Part shown: positions 25,733 through 35,485 of the stretch, piece by piece
How the letters are laid out: each line of letters starts with the position of its first letter
Numbering within the stretch: the first letter of the stretch is position 1
Assembly: GCA_017627955.1 (NCBI GenBank)
Contig: JAGAFU010000013.1
Coordinates: 1 to 64,000 of the forward strand
Direction of reading: 5' to 3'
DNA from: Bacteroidales bacterium
GTDB taxonomy: Bacteria; Bacteroidota; Bacteroidia; Bacteroidales; UBA932
Length of the DNA stretch: 64,000 nt
The notes under the pieces: generated by a model
The model's input: only the letters and a program-made list of their open reading frames with translations
What the model was told of the DNA's origin: nothing
Databases searched by the model: none
Position numbers and translations under genes: made by a program

Positions 25733-27223
25733 TTAATTATTCAAAAACGGCTCCGGGGGTATCTCGTCGTAGTAAACACCGGTCCTCCGTGGATCCTTAA
25801 CCTTCATGTCCCATCCGACCTGTCTCAGATGAGTCTGGACAAGATAAGAACTCCTTGAATATGTGGGATCTTTTTTCCATGCGGCGTTCGCCAGGGTGAA
25901 ATAGATGCTGACGAGATCTTCGCCGAAATAATGGTGCCACGAAGTACCCAGAATGCCATCCATGCCTGTCTCATGGGCATACCTTCCCTGGGACACTGTC
26001 CCGCTCCTGTCCATCCAAGGGCAAGTCAGGGTCGGGAAACCAAGTCCACGGAAATAATCCAGCGTCGGATAAGAGTCCTTCGCTCCACCGTAGAACCAGT
26101 CGCAGATCACAATATCCCTGGGAAAACCGAGGAAGCCGGCCGCGGTCTCGGGAGTTCCGTTCGCATAGAAGCCGTCCCATCTGGCGTCTCCCCTCTCGAG
26201 TAGCATGTCATGCCACATCATAGCCTTCGCCCCACGGGCGGCCACAGTCTCGCATATTGCCTTAATATGATTCAGAAACAGTTCTGAATAAGGTTGTTTG
26301 ATGCATTCCGGGCAGCTTGGAGGATCAGCCTCATCGCCTCCAATGTGGAAATATGGAGGATTGCCGAAAGCCTCATGCAACTCAGAGATCAGGTCCTGGA
26401 TCAACTTGGTGGCCTCAGGGTTGGAGAGGCACCAGTTCCATCCTCCGGAGGGCTCGAACAAAGGCTGGTGCTCCGGGTCGAGATCCAGGCCGGCGTGTTT
26501 CCCGGCGCCTCCCCTTGCCATGGTAGCGTGGCCGAACACGTTGATCTGAGGGATCAGGGTGATCCCAAGATCATCAGCGATGGCCTTTAACCTCTTGACC
26601 TCATCTTTGGTCATCGAACCGTCAGGCCACCCGTACCAGGGAGCGACATCACTCTTGAAAGAGCCCCAAGGCTCGATCACGGCGTAATTCAGCTTGTAAT
26701 AGGCGGCAAGCCGGACGAGACGTTCCACTTCCCAGGGCTCGGTCTCATGGAACCAGCAAATATGTATTCCCCTGAAAGAGAGCCCGGGGCTGTCTTTAAC
26801 CGAAGCCACGGGGACTATCCACCCCCGAACCTCCGAGGTTCCCCTCGCCGGAATAGCGATCTGCCTTAATGAATACAGGGCATATCTGACCCCCTGCAGG
26901 GTTCCCGCCTTGATTTTGACTTCCTTGGAGTCTATTTCAAGGTCATATTGCCCCTCTTCGGTAACTTTCTTCCGGCCAGTCACCGGGATGACCTCCGGAG
27001 CGAACTTCCCATACCACTCCTTGAGATGTTTCTCAGCCCAGATCGGAGCGTCCTCATCCGGGCAGGACAGGATCACTGTCTTGAGTGGGACATAATCAGT
27101 CGGGGATATTTCCGAATACACAGGCTCCGGACATATCGCCGGAGCGATGATATTCTTGTTCGCCTGACCGGCCGCAGATAAGCACAGCAGCCCAAGGAAG
27201 ATGGATATGGTTAATCTATTCAT
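25733..27223 (-). CDS. GH20 family beta-N-acetylhexosaminidase-like protein
   Basis: This 496-residue protein with a signal peptide (ending LCLSAAGQ) has the GH20b N-terminal domain (residues about 25-135, GTLQGVRYALYSLRQI) and the GH20 TIM barrel (about 150-430). The catalytic pair Asp297-Glu298 is in PYFHIGGDEADPPSC. The barrel start GLSFRGIHICWFHETEPWEV differs somewhat from the usual RGxMxDxxR form, so the sugar may not be GlcNAc or GalNAc. It overlaps the GH106 gene by one base, which shows tight operon packing. Confidence 0.85.
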   Translation of the reverse strand: MNRLTISIFLGLLCLSAAGQANKNIIAPAICPEPVYSEISPTDYVPLKTVILSCPDEDAPIWAEKHLKEWYGKFAPEVIPVTGRKKVTEEGQYDLEIDSKEVKIKAGTLQGVRYALYSLRQIAIPARGTSEVRGWIVPVASVKDSPGLSFRGIHICWFHETEPWEVERLVRLAAYYKLNYAVIEPWGSFKSDVAPWYGWPDGSMTKDEVKRLKAIADDLGITLIPQINVFGHATMARGGAGKHAGLDLDPEHQPLFEPSGGWNWCLSNPEATKLIQDLISELHEAFGNPPYFHIGGDEADPPSCPECIKQPYSELFLNHIKAICETVAARGAKAMMWHDMLLERGDARWDGFYANGTPETAAGFLGFPRDIVICDWFYGGAKDSYPTLDYFRGLGFPTLTCPWMDRSGTVSQGRYAHETGMDGILGTSWHHYFGEDLVSIYFTLANAAWKKDPTYSRSSYLVQTHLRQVGWDMKVKDPRRTGVYYDEIPPEPFLNN

Positions 27224-29646
27224 TATAAGCTTTGGATCTCAAGGTTAACAGGTCCCACCAGGCCCGCTGGCTCAAGTTTGGAGTCAGGCCTGAAATATGT
27301 CCAGACAAAGAAGGCTTTACGGTCTTTGGAAGGCCGGGGTGTGTCTTTCATAAACCAGTCCGGGAAGGCCTTGATCCCTTTGCCGAAGGTCTCTCCGCGA
27401 TCGTAACCCCACTCGAAATCAGGCTCATAGCGTTCGTCACCGATAAGCCTGTTGGCCCAGTTGGTAGTTACAGCCACCGAGATGGTATTCGCTCCGGGCT
27501 TAAGGAATCCGGTCACATCGGCCTTGTAAGGAGGGTACCAGAGGGTGCATGCTTTCTTCCCGTTGATCATCACCTCCGCAAGGTCGTTCAACTCGCCCAG
27601 GTCGATGACAACCCTCTTGTCCTTGGAGAGGTCGCCCTTGTCCACCTGGACTGTGGCAGTGTAGGTCGCGGTGCCGGCGAAGAAATTGAGACGCTCGTCA
27701 TCCGACTCGCCGAAATCCTTGAGCTTAAACGAATTAAGCGAGAATGGCTCATCCATCTTCGGTTTGAGTTCCACATCCCATTCGTCACCAACCGGCTTGG
27801 TCACGCTCGATTTGGCAACATAGAAGGGCTCTTTCTTATAATTGGATTTGCCATGGTTCAGGACCACGAACATGGATTTACCAGGTTCGAGTGTCATTCG
27901 GAGCGAATCCTGGGCGTTCACTTCAATTCCTCCCGCCAGGGAGATCTTTCCGGTATAAGGATCCCACGCCTCAGGAACAGGCTGGTTGCCATCCATCCGG
28001 CTCCGCTCAGGAACCGGAAGGGTAATCACGACCGCCGAGTCCTCATGGTTGGCGGTGAAGAAAATGTCAGCGTCAGCGGTCTTCCTGTGGATCCAGTTAT
28101 CCGCCCTGTCCTCAAGAACCCCTTGACGGAGCATCATCTGGCAGCGGGTCAAATAGCGGAAGAACTCCTTACCCGGCTCGAACCAGGTCTGGTTGCGGCC
28201 GAAGTGGGTACCCCACCATCCCATGCCCATTCCGGGCTGGTACCGGTCGTCAAACGGCTGGTGGACCCAGTGATGGAGGAAGAGAAGGTTGGTTCCCGAG
28301 AGGAAGGTCCCGTCAGCCGAACGCTTCAGATAGGCGGGATCCTCGGTGTAATGGCTGTTGGTGGGCCATCCGGTAAAGGCCTCGGCCCCGACGATATTGA
28401 TTCCCGCCTCCTTGGCCTTGTCAACAATAGTCCGGCTGATTCCACCCTTGCTGTAGGTCCAGAACTCTCCCATCGGAAGATCTGAGATCGCTACCGACTC
28501 GGCGGTGCTGAACGGACCGGTATAAGGCTCCCAGAACAGCTTGAGACCCTTGGCGTGGATCTTGTCCCGGGCGACTTTGAAACCATTGTCAATGAACAGC
28601 CTGCTGATAGTGGCCTTCATGTCCTCGTCAAACTTTTTCACATCCTCAGCTCCCGGAGTCACACCCTTGAGGGCGAACATCGGAACCGGATCGTACCCAT
28701 GTTCCTTGGTGAACTCCTCCCTGAACCCTTCGGTCCAGTTCTGGTCACCAGCCTCATAGCTATCTATCAGCATGTGGGTAAAGGACTTACCGAAAAACTT
28801 CCCGACATGTTCCTCAAGAGGATCCAGGACATTGTCCCAATGGAAGGCGTTCAGCTCGGCGCTCATCTTGTCCACCTCGAAGCACTTTCCAATCAGCTCA
28901 TCCGGCACCGGATGCGGGAAAGCCATCGTGCAGGCATGTCCAATGCGGAAAACAGTCCATTTCCCCGCGGGAGCGTCCCAGGTGAGATTACCAGAAGCGT
29001 CCATATTGGCGGTAAGGTCGATGACTTCGTCCTTCCTGGCATCCTTCTTCGCCGGGACAGCCATCACGGCTATGTCATGGAACTTGGTCGCCTTTGCCAC
29101 GAAATTGGTGTAAAATGAGAAGGAAGGCAGGTCCGGCACAGGAAGCGCCACCTTCACCTTACGTCCTCCGGTCACCGCGGTCGAGCTGGAGACCACAGTC
29201 CGCATTCCCTTGTCCTCATCGATCCAGGGGCCACCTGTGGTGCTGTAGCCCGGAGAGTTGTGGAGACCGACCTTGAGGCCGAGCTCTTCAGCCACCTCCG
29301 CGGCATAATATATCGCTTCCCAATACTTGGGACTGCGGAAAGTCTGGTCAGGCCAAGGATTATTGCCCACCGCGCCTTCCGACTCCTGGACCGCCGAAGT
29401 GAGGTTGAAGATCGTCGCCCCGGCTATTCCGGATTCCCGCATGGCTTCGAGATCCCTGCGGATCCCTTCCTTGGAGAAATTCGGGCCCATCCAATGCCAC
29501 CAGACATAGGGACCGTACTCGATCGGCGGCTGGGCGAACATCCCAGCGAGATCGGAGGTGGTCGGGGAATCCGTAGACTTCTCGGAACAGGCCGACACTC
29601 CAAGCAGCAGAGTCAATGAAAGAAATATGCCTATGATTCTCCTCAT
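27223..29646 (-). CDS. GH106 alpha-L-rhamnosidase-like lipoprotein
   Basis: This 807-residue lipoprotein (lipobox GVSAC) matches GH106-type enzymes. It opens with PPIEYGPYVWWHWMGPNFSK and GIRRDLEAMRESGIAGATIF (barrel start), contains MLIDSYEAGDQNWTEGFREE and ends in a GH2-type sugar-binding domain (residues about 650-807, RVVIDLGELNDLAEVMINGK, WYPPYKADVTGFL). GH106 removes alpha-1,2-linked or similar L-rhamnose. Residues about 543-551 read VPERSRMDGN, from a REP-like repeat in another frame than elsewhere. With two GH78 genes it makes rhamnose release a theme of the array. Confidence 0.87.
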   Translation of the reverse strand: MRRIIGIFLSLTLLLGVSACSEKSTDSPTTSDLAGMFAQPPIEYGPYVWWHWMGPNFSKEGIRRDLEAMRESGIAGATIFNLTSAVQESEGAVGNNPWPDQTFRSPKYWEAIYYAAEVAEELGLKVGLHNSPGYSTTGGPWIDEDKGMRTVVSSSTAVTGGRKVKVALPVPDLPSFSFYTNFVAKATKFHDIAVMAVPAKKDARKDEVIDLTANMDASGNLTWDAPAGKWTVFRIGHACTMAFPHPVPDELIGKCFEVDKMSAELNAFHWDNVLDPLEEHVGKFFGKSFTHMLIDSYEAGDQNWTEGFREEFTKEHGYDPVPMFALKGVTPGAEDVKKFDEDMKATISRLFIDNGFKVARDKIHAKGLKLFWEPYTGPFSTAESVAISDLPMGEFWTYSKGGISRTIVDKAKEAGINIVGAEAFTGWPTNSHYTEDPAYLKRSADGTFLSGTNLLFLHHWVHQPFDDRYQPGMGMGWWGTHFGRNQTWFEPGKEFFRYLTRCQMMLRQGVLEDRADNWIHRKTADADIFFTANHEDSAVVITLPVPERSRMDGNQPVPEAWDPYTGKISLAGGIEVNAQDSLRMTLEPGKSMFVVLNHGKSNYKKEPFYVAKSSVTKPVGDEWDVELKPKMDEPFSLNSFKLKDFGESDDERLNFFAGTATYTATVQVDKGDLSKDKRVVIDLGELNDLAEVMINGKKACTLWYPPYKADVTGFLKPGANTISVAVTTNWANRLIGDERYEPDFEWGYDRGETFGKGIKAFPDWFMKDTPRPSKDRKAFFVWTYFRPDSKLEPAGLVGPVNLEIQSL
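27994..28017. repeat. REP-like repeat inside the GH106 gene
   Basis: CCATCCGGCTCCGCTCAGGA then ACCGG is related to the repeat family at 50274-50339, with core GGCTCCGCTCAGG. Here it is translated in a different frame (PERSRMDG), within a linker before the C-terminal domains. Confidence 0.5.
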
Positions 29647-29657
29647 GGTAATATCAG

Positions 29658-32204
29658 TTATTCGGTTTTCAGACGGATATCAGCGGAAGAAGCTCCCACC
29701 ATAACCTCGGGAAGTCCCTCAGGGATAATGAATTTACCCTGGGATTCGCTCCAATAGCGAAGATCTTCCCTGCGGACAGGAATAGTCACAGTCTTGGTCT
29801 CGCCCTTCTTGAGGTGGACTCTCTTGAAGCCCCTGAGTTCCTTGATAGGAGCCTTGCCCTCATACTCGGGCAGACGGGTATAGACCTGGGCGACCTCGTC
29901 ACCGTCATATTTGCCGATATTCTTCAGCGTGAAGCTGACCTCAACATTCTCGCCCTTATCCTCAACCTTCAGGTTGGAATAGCGGAAAGTGCTGTAGCTC
30001 AATCCGTAGCCGAAAGGATAGAGGACATCTCCCTCGAAGTACTTGTAAGTACGCTTGGTGATGTCATAGTCATCAAAAGGAGGAAGATCCTCGATCCTGT
30101 TGTAGTAGGTCAGAGGCAGCCTGCCGGCAGGGTTATATTTGCCGAAAAGGACATCAGCCACGGCGGTGCCGCCCTTCTCGCCAGGATACCAGGCGTTGAC
30201 GATGGCAGGAAGATTCTTATCCTCCCAGAGGATTGAGAGCGAGCTGCCGGCGACAAGCACCAGGACTATGTTCTTGTTGATGTGGTAAAGTTCCTGCAGG
30301 AACTCCTGCTGGTCAGCGGGCAATGTCAGGTAGTCCCTGTCTTTCCCTTCCCTCTCGATGGTCTTGTTGATACCCATCACAGCGATCACGACATCGCTCT
30401 TGGCGGCCATCTCGCCTGCCTTTCCGTAGAGAGCTATACGGCCCTGGCCGTCAAGCACCGGCGGCCTCCAGCTGAGTTTCGCTACCGCATAGTCCAGGTT
30501 GTTCCAGTACTCGGCTTTGAGCTGGTACTCCTTGCCGGCCTCAAGATTGATCTTGACATTGTCTGAACGGACCTGATGTCCACCCCAGGCGTCGATAACC
30601 AGTTTCCCGTCGATCCAAAGTCGGCAACCGTCGTCGGAGGTGAAGCTGAACTCATATTCCCCGCTCACGGACGGCTTGAGAGTTCCTGTCCAGCGGATGC
30701 TGAGAGGTGAGGCGGGAAGGAAGGGATCGGGAGCCTGGTTGTTCGGCTCGAAATTGATCCACTGGTCTGTCCTTGTCTTGGCCTGGCCCTTGAGCTCTGT
30801 TCCGCTGTAGTACTCAGCCTTGAGTCCGTTAGGGAAAAACTCGGGAGCGATCATCTCCATCCCGTCAGCCGCTGTCTTCCAAGGCGCGAAATTGACCTTG
30901 ATTTTCTCCTTCGCCGCGGCGGTCTTGATGCCGTCGAGAATAGAGACAGGAGTCGAGGCGGGAGTGCCGCTATAGTCTCCGAACTCGCAAGAGGCGGCGT
31001 TGATACCGACAACGGCGACCGAACGGACCTTACCCTTCTTCAACGGAAGCATGTTCTTCTCGTTCTTAAGGAGCACGATGGCTTCTTTGGCCATCTCAAG
31101 GGCAAGAGCCTGATGTTCCTCAGAACCGATCACATCAGGGGATATTTTGGTGTATGGATTGTCCTTCCCGGAATCGAATATGCCAAGGCGCATCCTGGCA
31201 GTCAGAATCCTGCGGGCGGCGCGGTCGATGTCCTCATCCTTCACCATTCCCAGCTTGTAGGCCTTTTTCAGAGGCTCAATGTAGTAGTTATCACCGCATT
31301 CCAAGTCAAGTCCGGAAAGAAGGCAAAGCGCCGCGGCGGTCTCTTTCTTGGCCACATAGTGATGATCCTCGACAAGAGTTGAAGGGCCACCGCAGTCCGA
31401 GACCACATAGCCTTCAAAGCCCCAGTCGTCCCTCAACACCTTGGTAAGGAGCCAGGGGTTGGCCGAGGAGGGAATGCCGTTGATAGCGTTGTAAGAAGCC
31501 ATGATCGAGGCAGCTTTTCCCCTACGGATAAGAGCCTCGTAACCAGGCAGGTAATATTCCCTCAGTTGTTTCTCGGAGATCTCGGCGTCGCATTCGAAGC
31601 GGTTGTGCTCCTCGTTGTTGGCGGCGAAATGCTTGGGGGTGGAGACGACCTTAAGGTACCTGGGGTCATTTCCCTGAAGTCCCTTGACAAAGGCTGTTCC
31701 CATCTCGCCGGTGAGGAAAGGATCCTCGCCATAGGTCTCAGGCGTCCTGCCCCAGCGGGGATCGCGGGCCATATTGATGGTCGGGGACCAGAAGGTCAGC
31801 AGGTCGCTGAACTGGTTCTTCTGGAGCTTTCCTTCCCCAAGCTCGTTCCAACGGGCCCTTGCCTCGTCGGAGATGGCGGTCGTGACCTTATAAAGCAGAT
31901 CCGGATCCCAGCTCGCCGCAAGTCCGATAGCCTGAGGGAAAACGGTGAAATTCCCAGGGCGGACAACACCATGAAGCGCCTCATTGCCATGGTAATATTT
32001 GGCTATCCCAAGACGCTCATTGGCCGGGGAGGTGGCTCTCATCAAGTCGATTTTCTCATCTACGGTCATACGGCCGAGCAGATCATCGACCCTCTTCTCG
32101 ATCGGAAGGGTCTCGTCCTGGTAGGGCAACTTCTGGGCATTGGCCAAGGTCGAACCAACAAATGCCGCGACACAAATCGAAACAACAGTCAGGATTCTCT
32201 TCAT
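29658..32204 (-). CDS. GH3 beta-glycosidase with inserted PA14 domain
   Basis: This 848-residue secreted enzyme (signal peptide ending STLANAQ) has the GH3 layout: an N-terminal TIM barrel (residues about 25-330) with nucleophile Asp270 in GYVVSDCGGPST, and a second alpha/beta domain interrupted by a PA14 domain at about 455-580 (GLKAEYYSGTELKG, SFTSDDGCRLWIDGKLVIDA). A fibronectin-III-like domain ends the protein (about 735-840). The VVSDCGG form is common in beta-xylosidases and beta-glucosidases of Bacteroidales. Likely substrates are beta-linked glucose, xylose or arabinose termini. Genes on both sides are 11-13 bp away. Confidence 0.92.
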   Translation of the reverse strand: MKRILTVVSICVAAFVGSTLANAQKLPYQDETLPIEKRVDDLLGRMTVDEKIDLMRATSPANERLGIAKYYHGNEALHGVVRPGNFTVFPQAIGLAASWDPDLLYKVTTAISDEARARWNELGEGKLQKNQFSDLLTFWSPTINMARDPRWGRTPETYGEDPFLTGEMGTAFVKGLQGNDPRYLKVVSTPKHFAANNEEHNRFECDAEISEKQLREYYLPGYEALIRRGKAASIMASYNAINGIPSSANPWLLTKVLRDDWGFEGYVVSDCGGPSTLVEDHHYVAKKETAAALCLLSGLDLECGDNYYIEPLKKAYKLGMVKDEDIDRAARRILTARMRLGIFDSGKDNPYTKISPDVIGSEEHQALALEMAKEAIVLLKNEKNMLPLKKGKVRSVAVVGINAASCEFGDYSGTPASTPVSILDGIKTAAAKEKIKVNFAPWKTAADGMEMIAPEFFPNGLKAEYYSGTELKGQAKTRTDQWINFEPNNQAPDPFLPASPLSIRWTGTLKPSVSGEYEFSFTSDDGCRLWIDGKLVIDAWGGHQVRSDNVKINLEAGKEYQLKAEYWNNLDYAVAKLSWRPPVLDGQGRIALYGKAGEMAAKSDVVIAVMGINKTIEREGKDRDYLTLPADQQEFLQELYHINKNIVLVLVAGSSLSILWEDKNLPAIVNAWYPGEKGGTAVADVLFGKYNPAGRLPLTYYNRIEDLPPFDDYDITKRTYKYFEGDVLYPFGYGLSYSTFRYSNLKVEDKGENVEVSFTLKNIGKYDGDEVAQVYTRLPEYEGKAPIKELRGFKRVHLKKGETKTVTIPVRREDLRYWSESQGKFIIPEGLPEVMVGASSADIRLKTE

Positions 32205-32217
32205 AACTTACTTATCT

Positions 32218-34467
32218 TTATTCTTTAACTCTCTTGAACACAGGGATATTCTCCATATCTACTGGCACGTCGACATAACGGCCTCCATCATAATGACTTC
32301 CGTCCTTAATATATTCCCATCCTCCGGCGTTTACCGGCAGATAGACTCTCCATGAATCAACATGACCTTCGGTGACAGGGCAGACGAGGTAGTCCGGTCC
32401 GAACATGAACTCGCAGTCCTGACGGAGAGCCTCCTCATCAGCGGGGAAATCGAAAACGAGCGGACGCATCATGGTGTAATCCTCCTCGCTGACTTTCTTG
32501 GCGCAATCAAGGATATACGGCATCAAGGCCTCGCGCCTTTGGATAGCCTCCTTGAATAGTCTCTCAGTCTCGGGAAAGTATTCCCAAGGTTCGGTACGGC
32601 TCTGGTATCCGTGGACCCTCATGAACGGGAGATACACGGCTGTCTGGATCCAACGGATCATACGCTCCTGATAATCAGCGTCCGTATACTGCGGGACAGG
32701 GCGGAAGAAGCCTCCGGCGTCGTAAGTCCACCAAGGCAGACCAGCGGCCATCTGCCCGAGGCCGGCCGCGATCTGAGTCTTGAAAGAAGTCCAGTCAGCG
32801 CCCACGTCGCCGCTCCAGGTCATCGCCCCATAGCGCTGCATACCGGCGAAACCGCTTCTGGTCAGAATCACTGGAAGGCGGTCCGGATCATCTCGGCGCA
32901 GGCCTTCATAAACAGTCTGGACTACTTTAAGCGGATAAACGTTCCGGTAGAACTCTCCGGGGACTCCTTCATTACCGATCCGGCGACCGACGAGGTCATC
33001 GTTCTCAGGTTCCGTCGCATCCTGCCACCAAGCGTCTATCCTTGTGGGCAACAGATTGGTACTGAAATTATTCCAATAAAAATCAGCGGCTTCAGGCTTA
33101 AAGAAATCTACCCAGTCGGTACCATCTATGTAGAAACCGCCATCCGCGATCTTGCGGCCGAAATCGGAATTCTCGTCCACCTTTGACCAGACGGAAAGCA
33201 TGACATGGCTTCCCAGGTCATGAACCTCCTTGACCATGGCGGCCGGATCCGGATAATAATCCTCATCGAACTTCATGGAATTCCAGCCATATTTCCCCCA
33301 CCATTGCCAGTCCTGGACGATGGTTCCTACGGGGATACCCTCCTCATGGAACCTTCTGGCGGCAGCCAGCAGCTCTTCCTGTGAAGCGAAACGCTCCCGG
33401 CAATGGATGTACTTGAATATCCAGTCGGGCATCGCCGGCACATGACCGGAAAGCGAGCGGTATGACTTCATGACGTCATCAGCCCCTCCGGCGAAGACAG
33501 TATAGTCCAACCCCTCGGAAACCGGTGAGGAGAACACCGTCTCATCCGTAACCTTCCTCCAGTAAACCACAGGGGCGTCGCCATCAGCCGCGAGAACCTC
33601 TATCTTATGTTTTCCCGCTGATAGGGTGGCCTTTGCGGCCGCGGTCGGAGGAAGCCAGAAATTAGACAGATTAATCAAGGGTTCCCCGTCAATGGCCAGG
33701 TAATGCTTTCTCGCCATGGATCTTCCCACATCGAGAAGGAAACCATATTCAGCATCCACCGGGATGTCCACTTCGGAGACAAAGGAGTCAAACTGCCTTA
33801 TTTCCAGCAGGTTCCCCGAAGTACTCGTAACATTGACCTTGTCGGTGGATATTCCTTTCTGGTCAAGTTCCATCTTGACACTCCGGTCAGAAGGATTGAA
33901 GTCAGTTAGTCCGTAGTTGTGCCACAATAGGCCGTATCCCTTGCTGGAGATGACCATCGGCACTGAAATCTGCGTGTTGACCTGAGTCAGGCGGCGGGTC
34001 AACCCCCTGATGTCGAGATAACCGTCCTGGAATTGTCCCGCACCGTAAAGGTGCTCTCCCTTAGGAGACACGAAAGCCTGGCTGACAGCGAAAGTCTTCT
34101 CTCCCTGAACTTCAGAAGCGACGACTGACCTTCCACCGGCTTTCTCTTCCAGAAGAACATTCCCAGCGGCATCCTTGAACACGATCGCGCCAGTCGCGGC
34201 CTTGTATTCGGCCGACATCTTCGAAGTGCTGACAAGCAGGTCCCCACCGGAGCGGCGTACGCTATACTTCGGAGCTTTCACGCTCTCCGTGAATATCAAT
34301 TCTCCCAAATCACGGGCTCCTTCCGGAATCAATCTCACACGGATAGCGCCCTCGGAGACAGGTTCGATCCTAAGATCACCCTCAGGCAGGAAAACTACAG
34401 CCTCCTTTTTCCCGCACGATGAAAACACGGCGGCCACACAAAAACACAGGAAAAACTTCTTCAACAT
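32218..34467 (-). CDS. GH31 alpha-xylosidase/alpha-glucosidase-type lipoprotein
   Basis: This 749-residue lipoprotein (lipobox AVFSSC) has the GH31 order: an N-terminal beta-sandwich (about 20-220), a short inserted beta-domain that looks PA14-like (about 225-310, HYLAIDGEPLINLSNFW), a TIM barrel (about 335-640) and C-terminal beta domains. The nucleophile is Asp483 in WWQDATEPEND. The barrel begins PDWIFKYIHCRERFASQEEL. The inserted domain recalls Bacteroides alpha-xylosidases acting on xyloglucan, but the array has no other obvious xyloglucan enzymes, so specificity is open. Confidence 0.9.
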   Translation of the reverse strand: MLKKFFLCFCVAAVFSSCGKKEAVVFLPEGDLRIEPVSEGAIRVRLIPEGARDLGELIFTESVKAPKYSVRRSGGDLLVSTSKMSAEYKAATGAIVFKDAAGNVLLEEKAGGRSVVASEVQGEKTFAVSQAFVSPKGEHLYGAGQFQDGYLDIRGLTRRLTQVNTQISVPMVISSKGYGLLWHNYGLTDFNPSDRSVKMELDQKGISTDKVNVTSTSGNLLEIRQFDSFVSEVDIPVDAEYGFLLDVGRSMARKHYLAIDGEPLINLSNFWLPPTAAAKATLSAGKHKIEVLAADGDAPVVYWRKVTDETVFSSPVSEGLDYTVFAGGADDVMKSYRSLSGHVPAMPDWIFKYIHCRERFASQEELLAAARRFHEEGIPVGTIVQDWQWWGKYGWNSMKFDEDYYPDPAAMVKEVHDLGSHVMLSVWSKVDENSDFGRKIADGGFYIDGTDWVDFFKPEAADFYWNNFSTNLLPTRIDAWWQDATEPENDDLVGRRIGNEGVPGEFYRNVYPLKVVQTVYEGLRRDDPDRLPVILTRSGFAGMQRYGAMTWSGDVGADWTSFKTQIAAGLGQMAAGLPWWTYDAGGFFRPVPQYTDADYQERMIRWIQTAVYLPFMRVHGYQSRTEPWEYFPETERLFKEAIQRREALMPYILDCAKKVSEEDYTMMRPLVFDFPADEEALRQDCEFMFGPDYLVCPVTEGHVDSWRVYLPVNAGGWEYIKDGSHYDGGRYVDVPVDMENIPVFKRVKE

Positions 34468-34474
34468 ATCAATC

Positions 34475-35398
34475 TTAAATCAAAGTCCAATCTTTCTCAA
34501 GGCAGCTCACATGATGCTCGGTTATGCCTTTCTCGTCCATCCAGCGGCGAGTGTCGCGGGTCTTTATCCAGTCATTCTCAGGGGCCGGCTCCCAAACCCA
34601 AGAGGGTGTGGGCCAAAGGCAGACCCTGAAATTAATGGTCTTGTAGAACTCCTCGGTGCATCCGCTCTGGCCATGGTGGGCCATCTGTAGATAATCGCAA
34701 TCAAGATAGTCCCTGTACTCTGCCAGAAGGTTATTCCCGCACTCGATGTGGGCATCTCCAAGGAACACCACGCTCTTGACATCATCCCAGACTCTCACGA
34801 CCATCGACTGGTTGTTGTAGTTCCGGCTCTTCAGGGACATATTCGAGACTCCAAGCACCATGACACCCACATCGTCGATGTCGAAACGCTGGCCTCCCCG
34901 ATGGATATCCAGGAAATCGGTTTTGCCGATATGGTTGTCTATGGCCCTGTAGTACCCTCTGGCGTTGTCGGCGCTGCCCGGCTCACAGTTCAGGAACTCG
35001 TCTGTCACCCTTGAATATACCACCTTATCGATGGTTATGTCTCCCATGTCATTAAGAATCGTGGCCAAGGCCTCCATGTGATCCTCATGCGGATGGGTTA
35101 TGAACCAAAGGTCAACATGACCGCCAGCTTTCATTATGTGTTCCCTCAGGACAGGGACATCCGAGGCGTAACCGCCATCAACCATAAGGACTTTCCCTCC
35201 GGCAGTCTTCATGAGATAAGACTCCCCGATCGTGTCTGTCGCCGAGGAAATCTGCGTCAGGCTGAAATGGCCTTTCTTCTTATCTCCGAATAACTTCTGC
35301 TCTTTCTCACCCCACGAGGAGTCTTTAGGGGAACAACCAGCCAAGGCGAATCCGGCAGCAGCCGCACCGGAAACTTTTATGAAATCCCTTCTATCCAT
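34475..35398 (-). CDS. Tat-exported MBL-fold metallohydrolase
   Basis: This 307-residue protein starts MDRRDFIKVSGAAAAGFALA, a twin-arginine signal followed by a lipobox-like AGC. The metallo-beta-lactamase metal motif is WFITHPHEDHMEA (residues about 100-112), with VLMVDGGYASDVP before it and FLGDAHIECG and HHGQSG after it. This corresponds to the ComEC/Rec2-like MBL branch. The function is unknown; members near CAZymes could hydrolyse ester or phosphodiester bonds. Its first 22 residues are almost identical to those of the metallophosphoesterase at 49354-50418. Confidence 0.8.
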   Translation of the reverse strand: MDRRDFIKVSGAAAAGFALAGCSPKDSSWGEKEQKLFGDKKKGHFSLTQISSATDTIGESYLMKTAGGKVLMVDGGYASDVPVLREHIMKAGGHVDLWFITHPHEDHMEALATILNDMGDITIDKVVYSRVTDEFLNCEPGSADNARGYYRAIDNHIGKTDFLDIHRGGQRFDIDDVGVMVLGVSNMSLKSRNYNNQSMVVRVWDDVKSVVFLGDAHIECGNNLLAEYRDYLDCDYLQMAHHGQSGCTEEFYKTINFRVCLWPTPSWVWEPAPENDWIKTRDTRRWMDEKGITEHHVSCLEKDWTLI

Positions 35399-35446
35399 GT
35401 GTTATCTATGTGCTCAAAAAATATAAATCTATAAATATAGTGATTC

Positions 35447-35485
35447 TTTTCGTAAAATAGAACCACATTCGTCATTTTACGAAAA
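35447..35485. repeat. 12-bp perfect inverted repeat around the stop of the GH78-GH3 gene
   Basis: TTTTCGTAAAAT (35447-35458) and ATTTTACGAAAA (35474-35485) are exact inverse copies separated by 15 nt, spanning the last codons and stop of the upstream fusion gene. The hairpin would form in the mRNA between the fusion gene and the MBL gene. No T-run follows, so it may be a partial terminator, processing site or operator. A TATATTTA -7-like element lies just beyond it (35439-35432). Confidence 0.7.
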
